Shown here in pieces: positions 1 through 8,850 of a DNA stretch of 64,000 bases; position 1 is the first letter of the stretch; the number at the start of each line of letters is the position of its first letter. This stretch comes from Psychrobacter sp. Cmf 22.2 (GTDB lineage Bacteria > Pseudomonadota > Gammaproteobacteria > Pseudomonadales > Moraxellaceae), in NCBI RefSeq assembly GCF_001921745.1, contig NZ_MRYA01000003.1, forward strand, positions 248,001 to 312,000, read 5' to 3'. Position numbers and translations under genes: made by a program. The notes beneath the pieces are model-generated. The model did no database searches, was not told the origin of the DNA, and saw nothing but the letters and a program-made list of their open reading frames with translations.

Positions 1-867
1 CATCATATCTCAGCGATGCGTACCGCTTTACAGAGTTATCGTGGGCAACAGCGTATTGCTTTAGTGCCAACGATGGGCAATTTGCATGAAGGCCATCTTG
101 AGCTAGTAACGCTTGCTAAGCAGCACGCGGATATCGTAATCGTGAGTATCTTTGTCAATCCTACTCAGTTTGGTGAAGGGGAGGATTTTGACAGTTATCC
201 ACGCACACTTGATAGCGATGTTGCAAAACTGACAACCGTCAATGCTGATTATGTCTTTGCGCCGAGTAACGATGAGATGTACCCTGTATTGCCGCCACCG
301 ACTGCTGTTCTTGCTGGGTCTATTGCCAAGCAATTATGTGGTCAATCGCGTCCTGGACACTTCGATGGTGTTGGGATTGTGGTATCTAAACTGTTTAATA
401 TTATACAACCTGATCTGGCCGTATTCGGTCAAAAAGACTACCAGCAGTTAGCAATTATTAAGCAGTTAGTACGCGACCTAAGTTATCAAATTGAAATCAT
501 AGGCGCGCCTATTGTCCGGGCTGATGATGGTTTAGCATTGTCCTCGCGCAATCAGTATCTAACTAACACTGAGCGTCAAATCGCACCGGTACTACATCAA
601 GAGCTACAACGTCTGGCTCAGCAGCTAGCAACTGGCAAGCTAAGTCAGCAAAGGATAGAAGCCTCATTGGTAGAGACCCACCTACGTCTTACTGATGCTG
701 GTTTTAGGGTTGATTATTTAGAGATAAAAACTGATCAGCTAGATTCGATAATCGATGCTAAAGATTTTGATATAGCGGACAAACGGCTTATTATTTTAGT
801 TGCCGCTTGGTTGGGAAGAGCCCGTCTATTAGATAACGAGTTTTTCACTATTAATGAGTCTTTTTAA
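1..867 (+). CDS. panC: Pantothenate synthetase, 5' end outside window
   Basis: Condenses pantoate with beta-alanine using ATP (via pantoyl-adenylate), the last step of cytoplasmic pantothenate synthesis. The frame is open from base 1, and the first Met (base 16) falls about 20 residues into the family alignment, so the true start lies upstream. Visible motifs are the nucleotide-binding PTMGNLHEGH, FVNPTQF, FGQKDYQQ and the KMSKS-like LSSRNQYL. The C-terminal part (from about residue 180) is the usual small lid domain. Only a few N-terminal residues are missing. No second pantothenate gene is visible; panB may lie just upstream, but that cannot be seen. Confidence 0.97.
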   Translation, partial: HHISAMRTALQSYRGQQRIALVPTMGNLHEGHLELVTLAKQHADIVIVSIFVNPTQFGEGEDFDSYPRTLDSDVAKLTTVNADYVFAPSNDEMYPVLPPPTAVLAGSIAKQLCGQSRPGHFDGVGIVVSKLFNIIQPDLAVFGQKDYQQLAIIKQLVRDLSYQIEIIGAPIVRADDGLALSSRNQYLTNTERQIAPVLHQELQRLAQQLATGKLSQQRIEASLVETHLRLTDAGFRVDYLEIKTDQLDSIIDAKDFDIADKRLIILVAAWLGRARLLDNEFFTINESF

Positions 868-945
868 TGATGGATTCACAACGTGTGGTAATACTAAAAA
901 GACAGAAAACGCTTAACATGCTCGTAGACAAAGTAGATGATAAAA

Positions 946-1091
946 TATAGTCAATTCACTATAAAAACGATACAGCGAGACTGATATAAATTTTTTGTAG
1001 CCTCTGTCAGCGTAGACACAGCAAGCAAGAAATATTTATACCAGTTGCGCATCACGTTACAACGTATTGATTTTATTTGGTATCGACTATA
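946..1091 (-). repeat. Palindromic intergenic element, copy A
   Basis: Begins TATAGTC and ends GACTATA, with imperfect terminal inverted repeats of about 21 bp. The core at 980-1045 runs from ACTGATATAAA to TTATACCAGT and is itself an imperfect inverted repeat. It aligns along its whole length with the copy at 35727-35869 and, in opposite orientation, with the copy at 32542-32694; cores recur near 26886 and 47176. The TA-rich ends suggest TA target duplication as for IS630/mariner-type MITEs, which is inference. It lies in the panC-rapZ gap and ends about 40 bp before the rapZ start. Confidence 0.75.
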
Positions 1092-1133
1092 CAACGTATG
1101 CGTCAGTGATTGAACAAACTAGGATGGTGGATC

Positions 1134-2102
1134 ATGGAAGCAGCAGGCCCAAACCAAGAAAACAAAGTAACATCAGAGCAAGTAATAATAGAAAAGTTAC
1201 AAGACAATAGTGTCAGCATTCTTGTGGTCTCAGGACGTTCAGGATCAGGTAAGACCTCAGTATTAAATATTTTAGAGGATTTGGGCTATTACTCTATTGA
1301 TAATTTACCACTTTCCTTGGTACCTAATGCCGTTGATAAGTTGGTTGGTGAGAGTTGTATTCGCCGTATTGCCCTTGGTGTCGATATCCGTACTCCACGT
1401 GCAGACTTGAGCAAGTTTGCCTCTATTCATAAGGTGCTAAAGCAAACCTACGGGGAGCAGACGGTCAAAGTGATCTATGTGACCGCGCAAGACGCTATTT
1501 TAGTGGCACGCTTCAATGCCACTCGCCGCGTCCATCCTTTAATGGCTCAAGATTTTGAAAGCTCTACCTATCCGACATACAATCTGCCCGCTGCTATCAA
1601 AAAAGAAGAAGAGTTACTAGAGCCTATTGCCAGTTATGCTGATATAAAAATTGATACAAGTAAATTAAACATTCATCAGCTAAAAGATCGTCTGCGAGAT
1701 CACATTGGTGCAGACAATAAGATTGTGATCAATCTGCTGTCTTTTGGTTTTAAATATGGCAGTCCTATCGATGCTGATTTTATATTTGATGTGAGAATTT
1801 TACCAAACCCGCACTGGAATCCTGAGCTGCGTACGGCAACCGGACTTGATCCAAAGGTTGGTGAGTTTTTCGCTGATTATCCAGAAGTGGCCGAGATGAC
1901 CGATGACATCGCTACATTTTTGGATCGTTGGTTGCCAGATTTTTTGCACAACAATCGTCATACGGTGACAGTCGCTATAGGCTGTACGGGCGGCAAGCAT
2001 CGCTCAGTCTTTATTACTGAACAGCTGCAACATTATCTTGCAAAGAGTCTGCCCCAAGGCTTGACGGTTGTGGCCAAGCATCGTGAAAAACGCCGTTGGT
2101 AG
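1134..2102 (+). CDS. rapZ: RNase adapter / nucleotide-binding protein RapZ
   Basis: Member of the RapZ/YvcJ family. In enterobacteria RapZ presents the GlmZ small RNA to RNase E and so controls glucosamine-6-phosphate synthase; the target here is unknown. A Walker A motif GRSGSGKT lies at residues 34-41, followed by YYSIDNLP. The C-terminal domain carries the conserved IGCTGGKHRSV and ends KHREKRRW. I chose ATG 1134 because AGGATGG stands just before it. An in-frame TTG at 1110 would add eight residues with no better ribosome site. In enterobacteria rapZ lies in the rpoN operon; here it stands alone behind panC with a palindromic element in its leader. About 322 residues is slightly longer than usual. 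Confidence 0.93.
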   Translation: MEAAGPNQENKVTSEQVIIEKLQDNSVSILVVSGRSGSGKTSVLNILEDLGYYSIDNLPLSLVPNAVDKLVGESCIRRIALGVDIRTPRADLSKFASIHKVLKQTYGEQTVKVIYVTAQDAILVARFNATRRVHPLMAQDFESSTYPTYNLPAAIKKEEELLEPIASYADIKIDTSKLNIHQLKDRLRDHIGADNKIVINLLSFGFKYGSPIDADFIFDVRILPNPHWNPELRTATGLDPKVGEFFADYPEVAEMTDDIATFLDRWLPDFLHNNRHTVTVAIGCTGGKHRSVFITEQLQHYLAKSLPQGLTVVAKHREKRRW

Positions 2103-2222
2103 TTTTATGACTGCTGGTAGCATGAGTAGGTAGGCGATATTCATGATGCAACATAGAGGTCATGCTGGTGCAAATGGTCGCCCATCGCCCCTAATTTTTA
2201 CTTATTATTTTGGAAAGCTTAT

Positions 2223-2735
2223 ATGATTAACTGGTCAGAACAGGATATGCGCGTATCACGCACCGAACTCAAAAAAGCTCATGAGCGTTTGCAAGAGCTG
2301 TCGATACCGCTTGCCAACTTATCAAAAAAGCAGCTCAAAAATCTACCTGCCAGTGATTACTTTATGGCAGAGTTGATGGCACTTGCTGATATCACTAGCG
2401 CAAATGCTCGTAATCGCCAGACCAAACGTGTTGGTAAGCTTATTAGCGAAGAAAACCGCCATGAACTGGTAAAAGCACTGTTTGATGCTTTTTTCCCCAA
2501 TGAACAAATTGCTAAAATTGAAAGCTGGCGGGGTAGGCTTAATATCAATGATGAAGGTACGCTCAAGCAGTTTGTAAAACAGTATAAAGCCTCAGAGCGC
2601 AATAGCTTATATCAACTGTTGCTTTGGATTGAGTATGCCAAACATATGCAAGATGACGAGCTACTAGTAGAATCGGAACAAGATCTGGCCAGTTATATCC
2701 GAGAAGTTGCGATTTTGACTCAGCTAAAGTATTGA
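2223..2735 (+). CDS. darP: Ribosome-associated protein DarP (YjgA, UPF0307)
   Basis: DarP family proteins bind late 50S assembly intermediates. The 170-residue protein shows the family pattern: a polar helix VSRTELKKAHERLQEL, then LSKKQLKNLPASDYF, then the basic segment NARNRQTKRVGKLI. It is mostly charged helices with no signal peptide. The family motif 'ARNRQTKRVGKLI' matches the E. coli form RRRQLQLIGKML in position. ATG 2223 follows GGAAAGC. It is a separate unit after rapZ, with a strong terminator downstream shared with the convergent dsbA. Confidence 0.92.
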   Translation: MINWSEQDMRVSRTELKKAHERLQELSIPLANLSKKQLKNLPASDYFMAELMALADITSANARNRQTKRVGKLISEENRHELVKALFDAFFPNEQIAKIESWRGRLNINDEGTLKQFVKQYKASERNSLYQLLLWIEYAKHMQDDELLVESEQDLASYIREVAILTQLKY

Positions 2736-2740
2736 TACGT

Positions 2741-2760
2741 TTGATAGCTATTGATAGCTA
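2741..2760. repeat. Tandem 10-bp duplication
   Basis: TTGATAGCTA occurs twice head to tail just after the darP stop. It is probably a simple replication slippage product. Confidence 0.6.
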
Positions 2761-2807
2761 TATCATAAATAAAAATGCTATAGAGCCATTATGTTTACAA
2801 GTGCAAT

Positions 2808-2838
2808 AAAAAAGCCAATCATTAATGATTGGCCTTTT
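2808..2838. terminator. Bidirectional terminator between darP and dsbA
   Basis: The stem GCCAATCA/TGATTGGC has a TTAA loop. It is flanked by an A-run on the left and a T-run on the right, so it can stop transcription from both convergent genes. Confidence 0.88.
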
Positions 2839-2862
2839 TATGGAAAAATAGTAATTACTAAC

Positions 2863-3483
2863 TTATTTTTTCTCAGCGCGGACTTTGTCTACTAGATAAT
2901 CTACTACTTTAGGAACAGTTGCGCTTTCACCTGTTACCACGTATTTGCCTTGCACGACCACTGCTGGTACACCAGAGAGCTGATAGCGTTTAGCACCTGC
3001 TTGTGAGCGGCCGATTTTGGTACCCACTGCAAATGAGTTGTACAAGCTGTTGAATTTCTTTTGATCAACGCCTTTTGTCGCGTACCATTTGCTTAACGAA
3101 GCTTGATCAAACAGCTGTTTGCCGTCTTTATGAACAGCATCAAACAATGCATCATGGGTTTTGTTTTCGTAACCCAATAGCTGCGCGGCATAAAAACCGC
3201 GCGCACTGGCTTCCCAAACTGGGTTTAGCGCTGCTGGCGTTTTAAAGAAAGCCACGTCTTTATCTTTAGTCTTGGCCCATTTTTCCATGTGCGGATTAAG
3301 AACGTTACAATGAGGGCAACCATACCAAAAGAATTCGCGTACGATAATAGCATCACCGCTGATCTTCTCTGGGTTGTCTAGGACGCGGTAGTCCTTCCCT
3401 GCGACATAATCAGCTGCTTGTGCGCCCATATTGGCGATTCCAATGGCAATAGCCAGACCAGTCAATGTGATGACACGTTTCAT
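2863..3483 (-). CDS. dsbA: Periplasmic thiol:disulfide oxidoreductase DsbA
   Basis: Introduces disulfides into exported proteins. It has a Sec signal peptide of about 23 residues ending AQA, a thioredoxin fold, the active site C56-P-H-C59 inside FFWYGCPHC, and the cis-proline P173 in SGVPAVV. The CPHC pair is that of classical, strongly oxidising DsbA. Length (206) is normal. AAGGA precedes the ATG. DsbB is not in the window. It is transcribed divergently from ubiG. Confidence 0.96.
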   Translation of the reverse strand: MKRVITLTGLAIAIGIANMGAQAADYVAGKDYRVLDNPEKISGDAIIVREFFWYGCPHCNVLNPHMEKWAKTKDKDVAFFKTPAALNPVWEASARGFYAAQLLGYENKTHDALFDAVHKDGKQLFDQASLSKWYATKGVDQKKFNSLYNSFAVGTKIGRSQAGAKRYQLSGVPAVVVQGKYVVTGESATVPKVVDYLVDKVRAEKK

Positions 3484-3843
3484 ACGTCTTCCTTTGGGAA
3501 TAAATGTTTAAATTTTTAGTGACGATGTTTATTGATAAAGCGCTAGGCGCAAGCTGCTTATAATAACGTAAAATAGAGCTGTTTGTGAACCGGATTCTTA
3601 ATCAACCGTTGTAAAGCTGTTAGATAGTATTTACGCAACCTTACCTACAAACAAATTAAACAGTTGTTTTTGATCGGTCAATTCATAATTTAAAGGTATA
3701 TATCACTTGGCATAAGTTAACAATACCTCTAATAATCGGTCACGATGTCCTTACGACAAAGCGCGCGCTCTCATGCTAACATAAAGCCTATGATAGCGCA
3801 TAACAACGCATAACAGATAAATAATGACAATAAAGGAAACACC
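3484..3843. other. Divergent dsbA/ubiG intergenic region
   Basis: No coding potential is seen. A plausible ubiG promoter is TTGGCA (3707-3712) and TAATAA (3730-3735) with a 17-bp spacer, giving a leader of about 100 nt. An AAGGA ribosome site precedes each divergent start. Confidence 0.4.
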
Positions 3844-4686
3844 ATGAGCTTAGCCAATTCATCTTCACCTAATGACTTTCAGTCAGATATGATGACAGCC
3901 GATATTGCAGACAATACAGATATCACCAATGTTGATCCAAGCGAAGTCGATAAGTTTAATAAACTTGCTAGCGAGTGGTGGGATAGTACGGGTGCATTTG
4001 CAACTTTACACCATATCAATCCGCTACGTCTTAACTGGATAGAAGAAAACGTCAAACGTGGCTATCAAAGTAGCGATCAAGACAGTAATGCTAACAAAAC
4101 GGCTGAAACGGGTCTGACTGGCAAAAAGATATTAGATGTTGGCTGCGGCGGTGGCATATTAGCCGAATCGATGGCACGCCGCGGCGCTGATGTCACCGGT
4201 ATTGATTTGGGTACTGAGAATTTAAAAGCGGCCAGCTTACATGCAGAGCAAAGCAGTTTGGAGGATTGTTTACGTTATCAGCATGTACCTGTTGAGAGCC
4301 TAGCAGCCACTCATGCAGGACAGTTCGATGTAGTGACCTGCATGGAGATGCTCGAACACGTACCAGATCCTAGCGCGATTGTACAAGCATGTTATGATCT
4401 GCTAGCCCCAGGTGGTGTCTGTGTGCTCTCTACCATCAATCGCAATCCAAAGTCTTACTTGTTTGCGATTGTCGGAGCAGAGTATATATTGCGCTTGCTA
4501 GATCGCGGCACACATGACTATGCAAAATTTATCACTCCAGCTGAGCTTGATAAAATGGCATTAAACTCAGGCTTCCACCGTCAGGATATCATCGGGCTTC
4601 ATTATAACCCGTTAACCAAACGCTATTGGTTGGCACAAAATGTCGATGTTAATTACATGCTGGCTGTCCAAAAGCCACTGGTTTAA
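3844..4686 (+). CDS. ubiG: Ubiquinone biosynthesis O-methyltransferase UbiG
   Basis: Performs both O-methylations of ubiquinone biosynthesis using S-adenosylmethionine. The Rossmann motif I is ILDVGCGGGILAE at about residues 96-108, followed by the acidic GIDLG. The family signature EVDKFNKLASEWWD near residue 34 and the C-terminal GLHYNPLTKRYWL are both present. The N-terminus is about 25 residues longer than E. coli UbiG, and a polar insert (about 76-90) precedes motif I. A strong AAGGA stands before the ATG. It is followed by mupP and yciK in the same order as in Pseudomonas. Confidence 0.96.
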   Translation: MSLANSSSPNDFQSDMMTADIADNTDITNVDPSEVDKFNKLASEWWDSTGAFATLHHINPLRLNWIEENVKRGYQSSDQDSNANKTAETGLTGKKILDVGCGGGILAESMARRGADVTGIDLGTENLKAASLHAEQSSLEDCLRYQHVPVESLAATHAGQFDVVTCMEMLEHVPDPSAIVQACYDLLAPGGVCVLSTINRNPKSYLFAIVGAEYILRLLDRGTHDYAKFITPAELDKMALNSGFHRQDIIGLHYNPLTKRYWLAQNVDVNYMLAVQKPLV

Positions 4687-4716
4687 CATAAATTATTAAT
4701 AATAAGAGCAGACGAT

Positions 4717-5427
4717 ATGACTCAATTTGTAAAAGCTGTTTTGTTTGATTTGGATGGTACGCTTATTGATACTGCAGCAGATTTTGTACGTATTATTGGT
4801 AAGATGAGTATACAAAACAGTTGGCAAGCACCGCCTGAGGCTCAGATTCGTGAGCAAGTTTCTGCTGGTGCATCGGCTATGGTGCAACTCATGCTACGTC
4901 ACAACGATCAAATCGAGACGAGCGAAGAAGCCTTGCTTGGTTTTCGTCAGCAGTTTTTGGATGATTATGAAGCAGATATCTGTGTCGACAGCTGCGTATT
5001 TGATGAGCTTGAAGCGGTATTGGAGACACTTGAAAAAAAAGGTGTGCCATGGGGTATTGTAACCAATAAACCGCGTTACTTGTCAGAGCAACTGCTCAAA
5101 GTGATGCAGTTAGATGAGCGCTGTGCGGTTTTGGTATGTCCCGACGATGTATCACGTACCAAGCCTGATCCAGAGCCCATGTATATGGCCCTAGAAAAGC
5201 TTGGGATACCACGTGGCGCTGCTGGTTGCGTGCTGTATGTAGGCGATCATATACGTGATATAGAAGCTGGGAAGGCGGCTGGGATGTCGACGATTTTGGC
5301 TGCTTATGGGTATATTCCACCTGAAGATCAAAAAAGCCTAAAGAGCTGGGGCGCAGATCATATTGTTGATACGCCCAAGCAGCTGAGCAAGTTACTATTA
5401 TCACCCAGTAAGTTTGAATATATATAA
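4717..5427 (+). CDS. mupP: HAD phosphatase, probable MurNAc-6-phosphate phosphatase MupP
   Basis: HAD-family hydrolase of the phosphoglycolate-phosphatase type. Motif I is FDLDGTLIDT, with nucleophile D10 and acid D12. Motif II lies in IVTNKPR, the motif III lysine in RTKPDPEP, and motif IV is VGDHIRDIEAGKAAG. The protein sequence alone cannot separate Gph from MupP. The order ubiG-mupP-SDR is that of Pseudomonas, where the gene next to ubiG is MupP of the cell-wall recycling route that bypasses MurA. That context is why I prefer MupP. The gap to ubiG is 30 bp, so co-transcription is likely. Confidence 0.85.
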   Translation: MTQFVKAVLFDLDGTLIDTAADFVRIIGKMSIQNSWQAPPEAQIREQVSAGASAMVQLMLRHNDQIETSEEALLGFRQQFLDDYEADICVDSCVFDELEAVLETLEKKGVPWGIVTNKPRYLSEQLLKVMQLDERCAVLVCPDDVSRTKPDPEPMYMALEKLGIPRGAAGCVLYVGDHIRDIEAGKAAGMSTILAAYGYIPPEDQKSLKSWGADHIVDTPKQLSKLLLSPSKFEYI

Positions 5428-5537
5428 CTTCAATGTATTTGGTTTGAATGTTTCGATATTTCTGGCCAGTTAACTCAAGCCAGCCTTATACTCTAAAAAT
5501 AAATTTTATTATAAATGGATAAGTAGTGGATGAATCT

Positions 5538-6326
5538 ATGAGCGACAACGTTAATCAGCCTCTAAATCATGATGATATTCGTAATTTTGAGCCGCAGGAT
5601 AATTGTCTGGATGGAAAAAACATCCTAGTAACAGGTGCAGGAGATGGTATTGGACGTGTTGCTGCATTGACCTATGCGCGCTATGGCGCAACGGTACTGT
5701 TACTCGGTCGTACCACCAGTAAGCTTGAAGCTGTCTATGATGAGATTGAAAGTTTGGGCGCTAAACAACCTGCGATGTTACCGATGGACTTAGAGAAAGC
5801 CACTTACGCAGAAATGCAGCAATTAGAAGGCTTGATCGTCAAAGAAATCGGTCAACTTGATGGCGTACTGCACAATGCAGGGTTATTAGGTGAGCTGACA
5901 CCACTTGAGATGTACGATGTCGATACCTTTGCTAAGGTGATGAAAGTCAACTTTACCGCTAACTTTATGCTGACCCAAGCATTGCTACCATTACTCAAAG
6001 ATGCGGACAATGGTTCTATCGTCTTTACCTCTAGTACCGTTGGTACATATCCGCGTGCATTTTGGGGTGCATATGCGCTCTCAAAGCAAGCCGTAGAAGG
6101 CATGAGTGATATCTTTACTCAAGAGACACAAAGCACGACTCGTTTGCGCTTTAATTGTATCAATCCGGGCGGTACGCGTACCAACATGCGTGCGCATGCA
6201 TTCCCTGGTGAAAATCCTATGAGTCTCAAAACACCTGAGGATATCATGGCAGGTTATGTCTGTCTGATGAGTGATGACAGTATTGGTGTACGCGGACAAG
6301 TCATCGCGTTACAACCAAAAGATTAA
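5538..6326 (+). CDS. yciK: YciK-family short-chain dehydrogenase
   Basis: Classical SDR fold. The cofactor motif TGAGDGIG is near residue 32, NAG sits in LHNAGLLGELTP, the catalytic Ser in FTSSTVG, and YALSK supplies Tyr and Lys. The R of LLGRT after the second strand suggests NADP(H). The LLGELTPLEMYD segment is typical of YciK rather than FabG. The substrate of YciK is unknown. ATG 5538 is taken; an in-frame GTG at 5526 would add four residues. It follows mupP by about 110 bp. Confidence 0.85.
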   Translation: MSDNVNQPLNHDDIRNFEPQDNCLDGKNILVTGAGDGIGRVAALTYARYGATVLLLGRTTSKLEAVYDEIESLGAKQPAMLPMDLEKATYAEMQQLEGLIVKEIGQLDGVLHNAGLLGELTPLEMYDVDTFAKVMKVNFTANFMLTQALLPLLKDADNGSIVFTSSTVGTYPRAFWGAYALSKQAVEGMSDIFTQETQSTTRLRFNCINPGGTRTNMRAHAFPGENPMSLKTPEDIMAGYVCLMSDDSIGVRGQVIALQPKD

Positions 6327-6446
6327 AACGTACTGATAGCCAGCTTTGTTTTCTTAAGTATTGCCACAGACAAGAGTATTGAAAACAATGATATTTAGCC
6401 CCATCTATTTGTTCTTAAAGACTTTTATTAAAAGAAAGGATAAATT

Positions 6447-6713
6447 ATGGCAGGTGGTTGGTCAAGAGATGGTGCTGAGCACGAACAGATGGATGCAACC
6501 GTTAATGATGCATTAGATCGTGTCAGAAGTGCCATACCTAAGGGTGATAGTGCTGAATTTTGTGATGAATGTGGCAACTCGATTCCACAGGCGCGGCGTA
6601 TGGCTGTACCTGGTGTTCAGCACTGCATTGGCTGTCAGACTGAGCTTGAAAAAGATGCAAGAGCGGCAGAGCTATTTAATCGCCGCGGCAGTAAGGACAG
6701 TCAATTGCGCTAA
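6447..6713 (+). CDS. ybiI: DksA/TraR C4 zinc-finger protein (YbiI-like)
   Basis: 88 residues with a four-cysteine zinc site: C39-x2-C42 in FCDECGNSIPQARR and C60-x2-C63 in HCIGCQ. The C-terminal NRRGSKDSQLR is nearly identical to E. coli YbiI. It resembles the zinc-finger end of DksA but lacks the long coiled coil, so a DksA-like effect on RNA polymerase is only a guess. AAAGGA precedes the ATG. Confidence 0.9.
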   Translation: MAGGWSRDGAEHEQMDATVNDALDRVRSAIPKGDSAEFCDECGNSIPQARRMAVPGVQHCIGCQTELEKDARAAELFNRRGSKDSQLR

Positions 6714-6730
6714 TAATCTTATATTTACCA

Positions 6731-6762
6731 TAAAAAACCAACCTAATGCGGTTGGTTATTTA
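6731..6762. terminator. Terminator between ybiI and the ExoD-family gene
   Basis: Stem AACCAACC/GGTTGGTT (6736-6743 and 6750-6757). The A-run on the left becomes a U-run on the minus strand, so it mainly ends the ExoD transcript, immediately after that gene's stop. Confidence 0.75.
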
Positions 6763-7458
6763 TAAAAGTACTTGAGTAATCAAAAAATAAATAGTGACCA
6801 GATTTAGCAGTAAGCCGGCTAAAAACACATACCCATCTTCTGTAATCAAAGCGATGGCAAATAAAATGACAGAGGCCGCAGGTATCATAACTGCGAAAGG
6901 CATTAGCTCAAGAGGAATCATAGCAAGGGCGGCAAAAATACAAAGGGCTGCCGCCAACTTTTTTGCCTTATTAGAGGTTAGCGACTCAAGTCTGGGTTTA
7001 ACGACTTTGTCAATCCACTTCGTGGCTTTTGATGCAATGTGCACCCCTTTGTGCAGTTTGTCCTCATCAAAAGAGATATTATCAACAAATTGCGGTAACC
7101 AAGGTCGCTCTTTACCAAAGAGCATCTGGATGCTGATCAAAGTAATTATCACACCACAAACCGTTGGCACCCCAGGGATGCCGCCTGTTGGCATGATAGC
7201 AATGAGGGCAGGGGCAAATATCAAAGGCCCAAAGCCTTTAGAGTTAAGCGTATCCATGATATCGCCGATATTTACCTTGCCCGCATCTTTATCAGGGTCT
7301 AATTGTTTAAGTACAGTAGTCAAACTATGTTCTGATACAGAATGACTCGACTTTGAATCTTCTTTATCATAACGAGCACTTTTATGCTCATCTAGAGTCG
7401 CTGGATGGTGGTCTGTACGAACGCCAGATTTGTGAGGGGAAGAGTTATTGTCTGTCAC
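6760..7458 (-). CDS. ExoD-family membrane protein
   Basis: Matches the ExoD family (exopolysaccharide synthesis, COG3932). A hydrophilic, disordered N-terminal region of about 45 residues is followed by the family core LKQLDPDKDAGKVNIGDIMDTL. Then come GFGPLIFAPALIAIMPTGG, the motif PGVPT, and about four membrane segments. The family is named from Rhizobium exopolysaccharide mutants, but its biochemical role is unknown. The start is a GTG preceded by AGGAG. It lies 23 bp behind ompR on the same strand and is probably co-transcribed with it. Confidence 0.85.
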   Translation of the reverse strand: MTDNNSSPHKSGVRTDHHPATLDEHKSARYDKEDSKSSHSVSEHSLTTVLKQLDPDKDAGKVNIGDIMDTLNSKGFGPLIFAPALIAIMPTGGIPGVPTVCGVIITLISIQMLFGKERPWLPQFVDNISFDEDKLHKGVHIASKATKWIDKVVKPRLESLTSNKAKKLAAALCIFAALAMIPLELMPFAVMIPAASVILFAIALITEDGYVFLAGLLLNLVTIYFLITQVLL

Positions 7459-7481
7459 TATAGCTCCTAAGCGCTTAGCTC

Positions 7482-8237
7482 TTACCCGTTTTCAGCTTCA
7501 GTATCCGACTCATCTGGAACGAATACATAGCCCACACCCCAAACTGTCTGGATATAGCGAGCTTGTGACGGGTTGTCTTCTATTAGACGACGCAGGCGCG
7601 ATACTTGAACATCGATTGAGCGTTCCATAGCGCCCCATTCACGGCCACGAGCAAGGTTCATGAGCTTATCACGAGTCAATGGTTCGCGTGGATGCTGTAC
7701 GAGGGCCTTTAAGACAGAAAACTCACCTGTCGTCAATGTCACCACATTGCCGTCACGTTTAAGCGTACGCGTAGACAAGTCAAGCGTCCATGGTCCAAAC
7801 TCAACCACTTCTAGCTGATAGCTTGGCGCACCTGGTAGCTCACGGTTTTGACGACGTAATACCGCTTTGATACGTGCTAATAGCTCTTTTGGATTAAAGG
7901 GCTTGGGCAAGTAATCATCAGCGCCTGCCTCCAAACCTGCGATACGATCTGCATCGCCACCTTTAGCGGTCAGCATGATGATTGGAATATCACCATTGTC
8001 ATCGCGTAGACGTCTACAAATACTGATACCGTCTTCTCCTGGTAGCATCAAATCCAACACTACTAACGAAAACAGTTCACGCTGCATTAATTTGTCCATT
8101 TGACTGGCATCGTGAGCTGTCCGTACTACAAAGCCATCATCTTCTAGAAAACGCTGCAATAAAGAACGCAAGCGCGCATCGTCATCGACGACTAAGATAC
8201 GTTGAGTCATGCTATCGGTGCTTTTATTATCAGTCAT
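7482..8237 (-). CDS. ompR: OmpR-type DNA-binding response regulator
   Basis: The receiver domain (about 13-127) has the acidic pocket VVDDD, phospho-acceptor D62 in LDLMLPGEDG, T90 in MLTAKG and K112 in PKPF. A winged-helix Trans_Reg_C domain (about 145-240) ends with RRLIEDN and IQTVWGVGYVF. The linker and C-terminal text are closest to OmpR, such as LARGREWGAMERSIDVQVSRLRR. The usual partner kinase EnvZ is not adjacent; the next gene is the ExoD-family protein. Regulated genes cannot be told from this sequence. Confidence 0.9.
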   Translation of the reverse strand: MTDNKSTDSMTQRILVVDDDARLRSLLQRFLEDDGFVVRTAHDASQMDKLMQRELFSLVVLDLMLPGEDGISICRRLRDDNGDIPIIMLTAKGGDADRIAGLEAGADDYLPKPFNPKELLARIKAVLRRQNRELPGAPSYQLEVVEFGPWTLDLSTRTLKRDGNVVTLTTGEFSVLKALVQHPREPLTRDKLMNLARGREWGAMERSIDVQVSRLRRLIEDNPSQARYIQTVWGVGYVFVPDESDTEAENG

Positions 8238-8850
8238 GCAGATATCCTTTAATAAATATTATTATTACCAAAAACTTTTATTGTCAAAAACTGCTATTAC
8301 CAAAGATTATTAGCAAAAATTATGATTATTATCGATCATCGATGAATCAGATATTCATACCCTCATGCGGTATTGATCGTATTGAGCTCATATCAGTCTA
8401 TTTGACGGTTAATGTAATTTATACTGTATCTATCCCGTTAAACACTTATAACATAAAACCAGAAATTCTACGGTCAAAATCCTAAAAAAATTATCAGTAT
8501 TAAAAACAGTTTTTGAAGACAATTATTTTATCTATATAAATAAAAAAAGAGCTTTTAGAGCAAATCTAACCATTCATACCTTTATTGAAGGGTTTGAGGC
8601 AGATTGGCATTTTTAATCCTCTAGCTTTAGTGTATAAGATTGGACAGGCAATTGCATCATCCATAGACATAAATGCTGTATGCGTTTGTTTAACGTAGCG
8701 ATTAGCGCTAGTTTATATGAAAAATTAAACCATAAAGACTATTATTTGAGCGATAAAGACTATGATAAGTAATGAAGATATAAAAAGGATTTTTATTCAT
8801 GCAGCTTTTGCTATAATGCCAAACTACATTTCTCAACGATTGATACGGAT
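8238..8850. other. ompR/tex divergent intergenic region
   Basis: 613 bp of very AT-rich sequence without a credible gene. An extended -10 TGCTATAAT (hexamer 8812-8817) lies about 34 bp before the tex start with no clear -35. A ribosome site AAAGGA stands before ompR. No RNA family is recognised. Confidence 0.45.
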
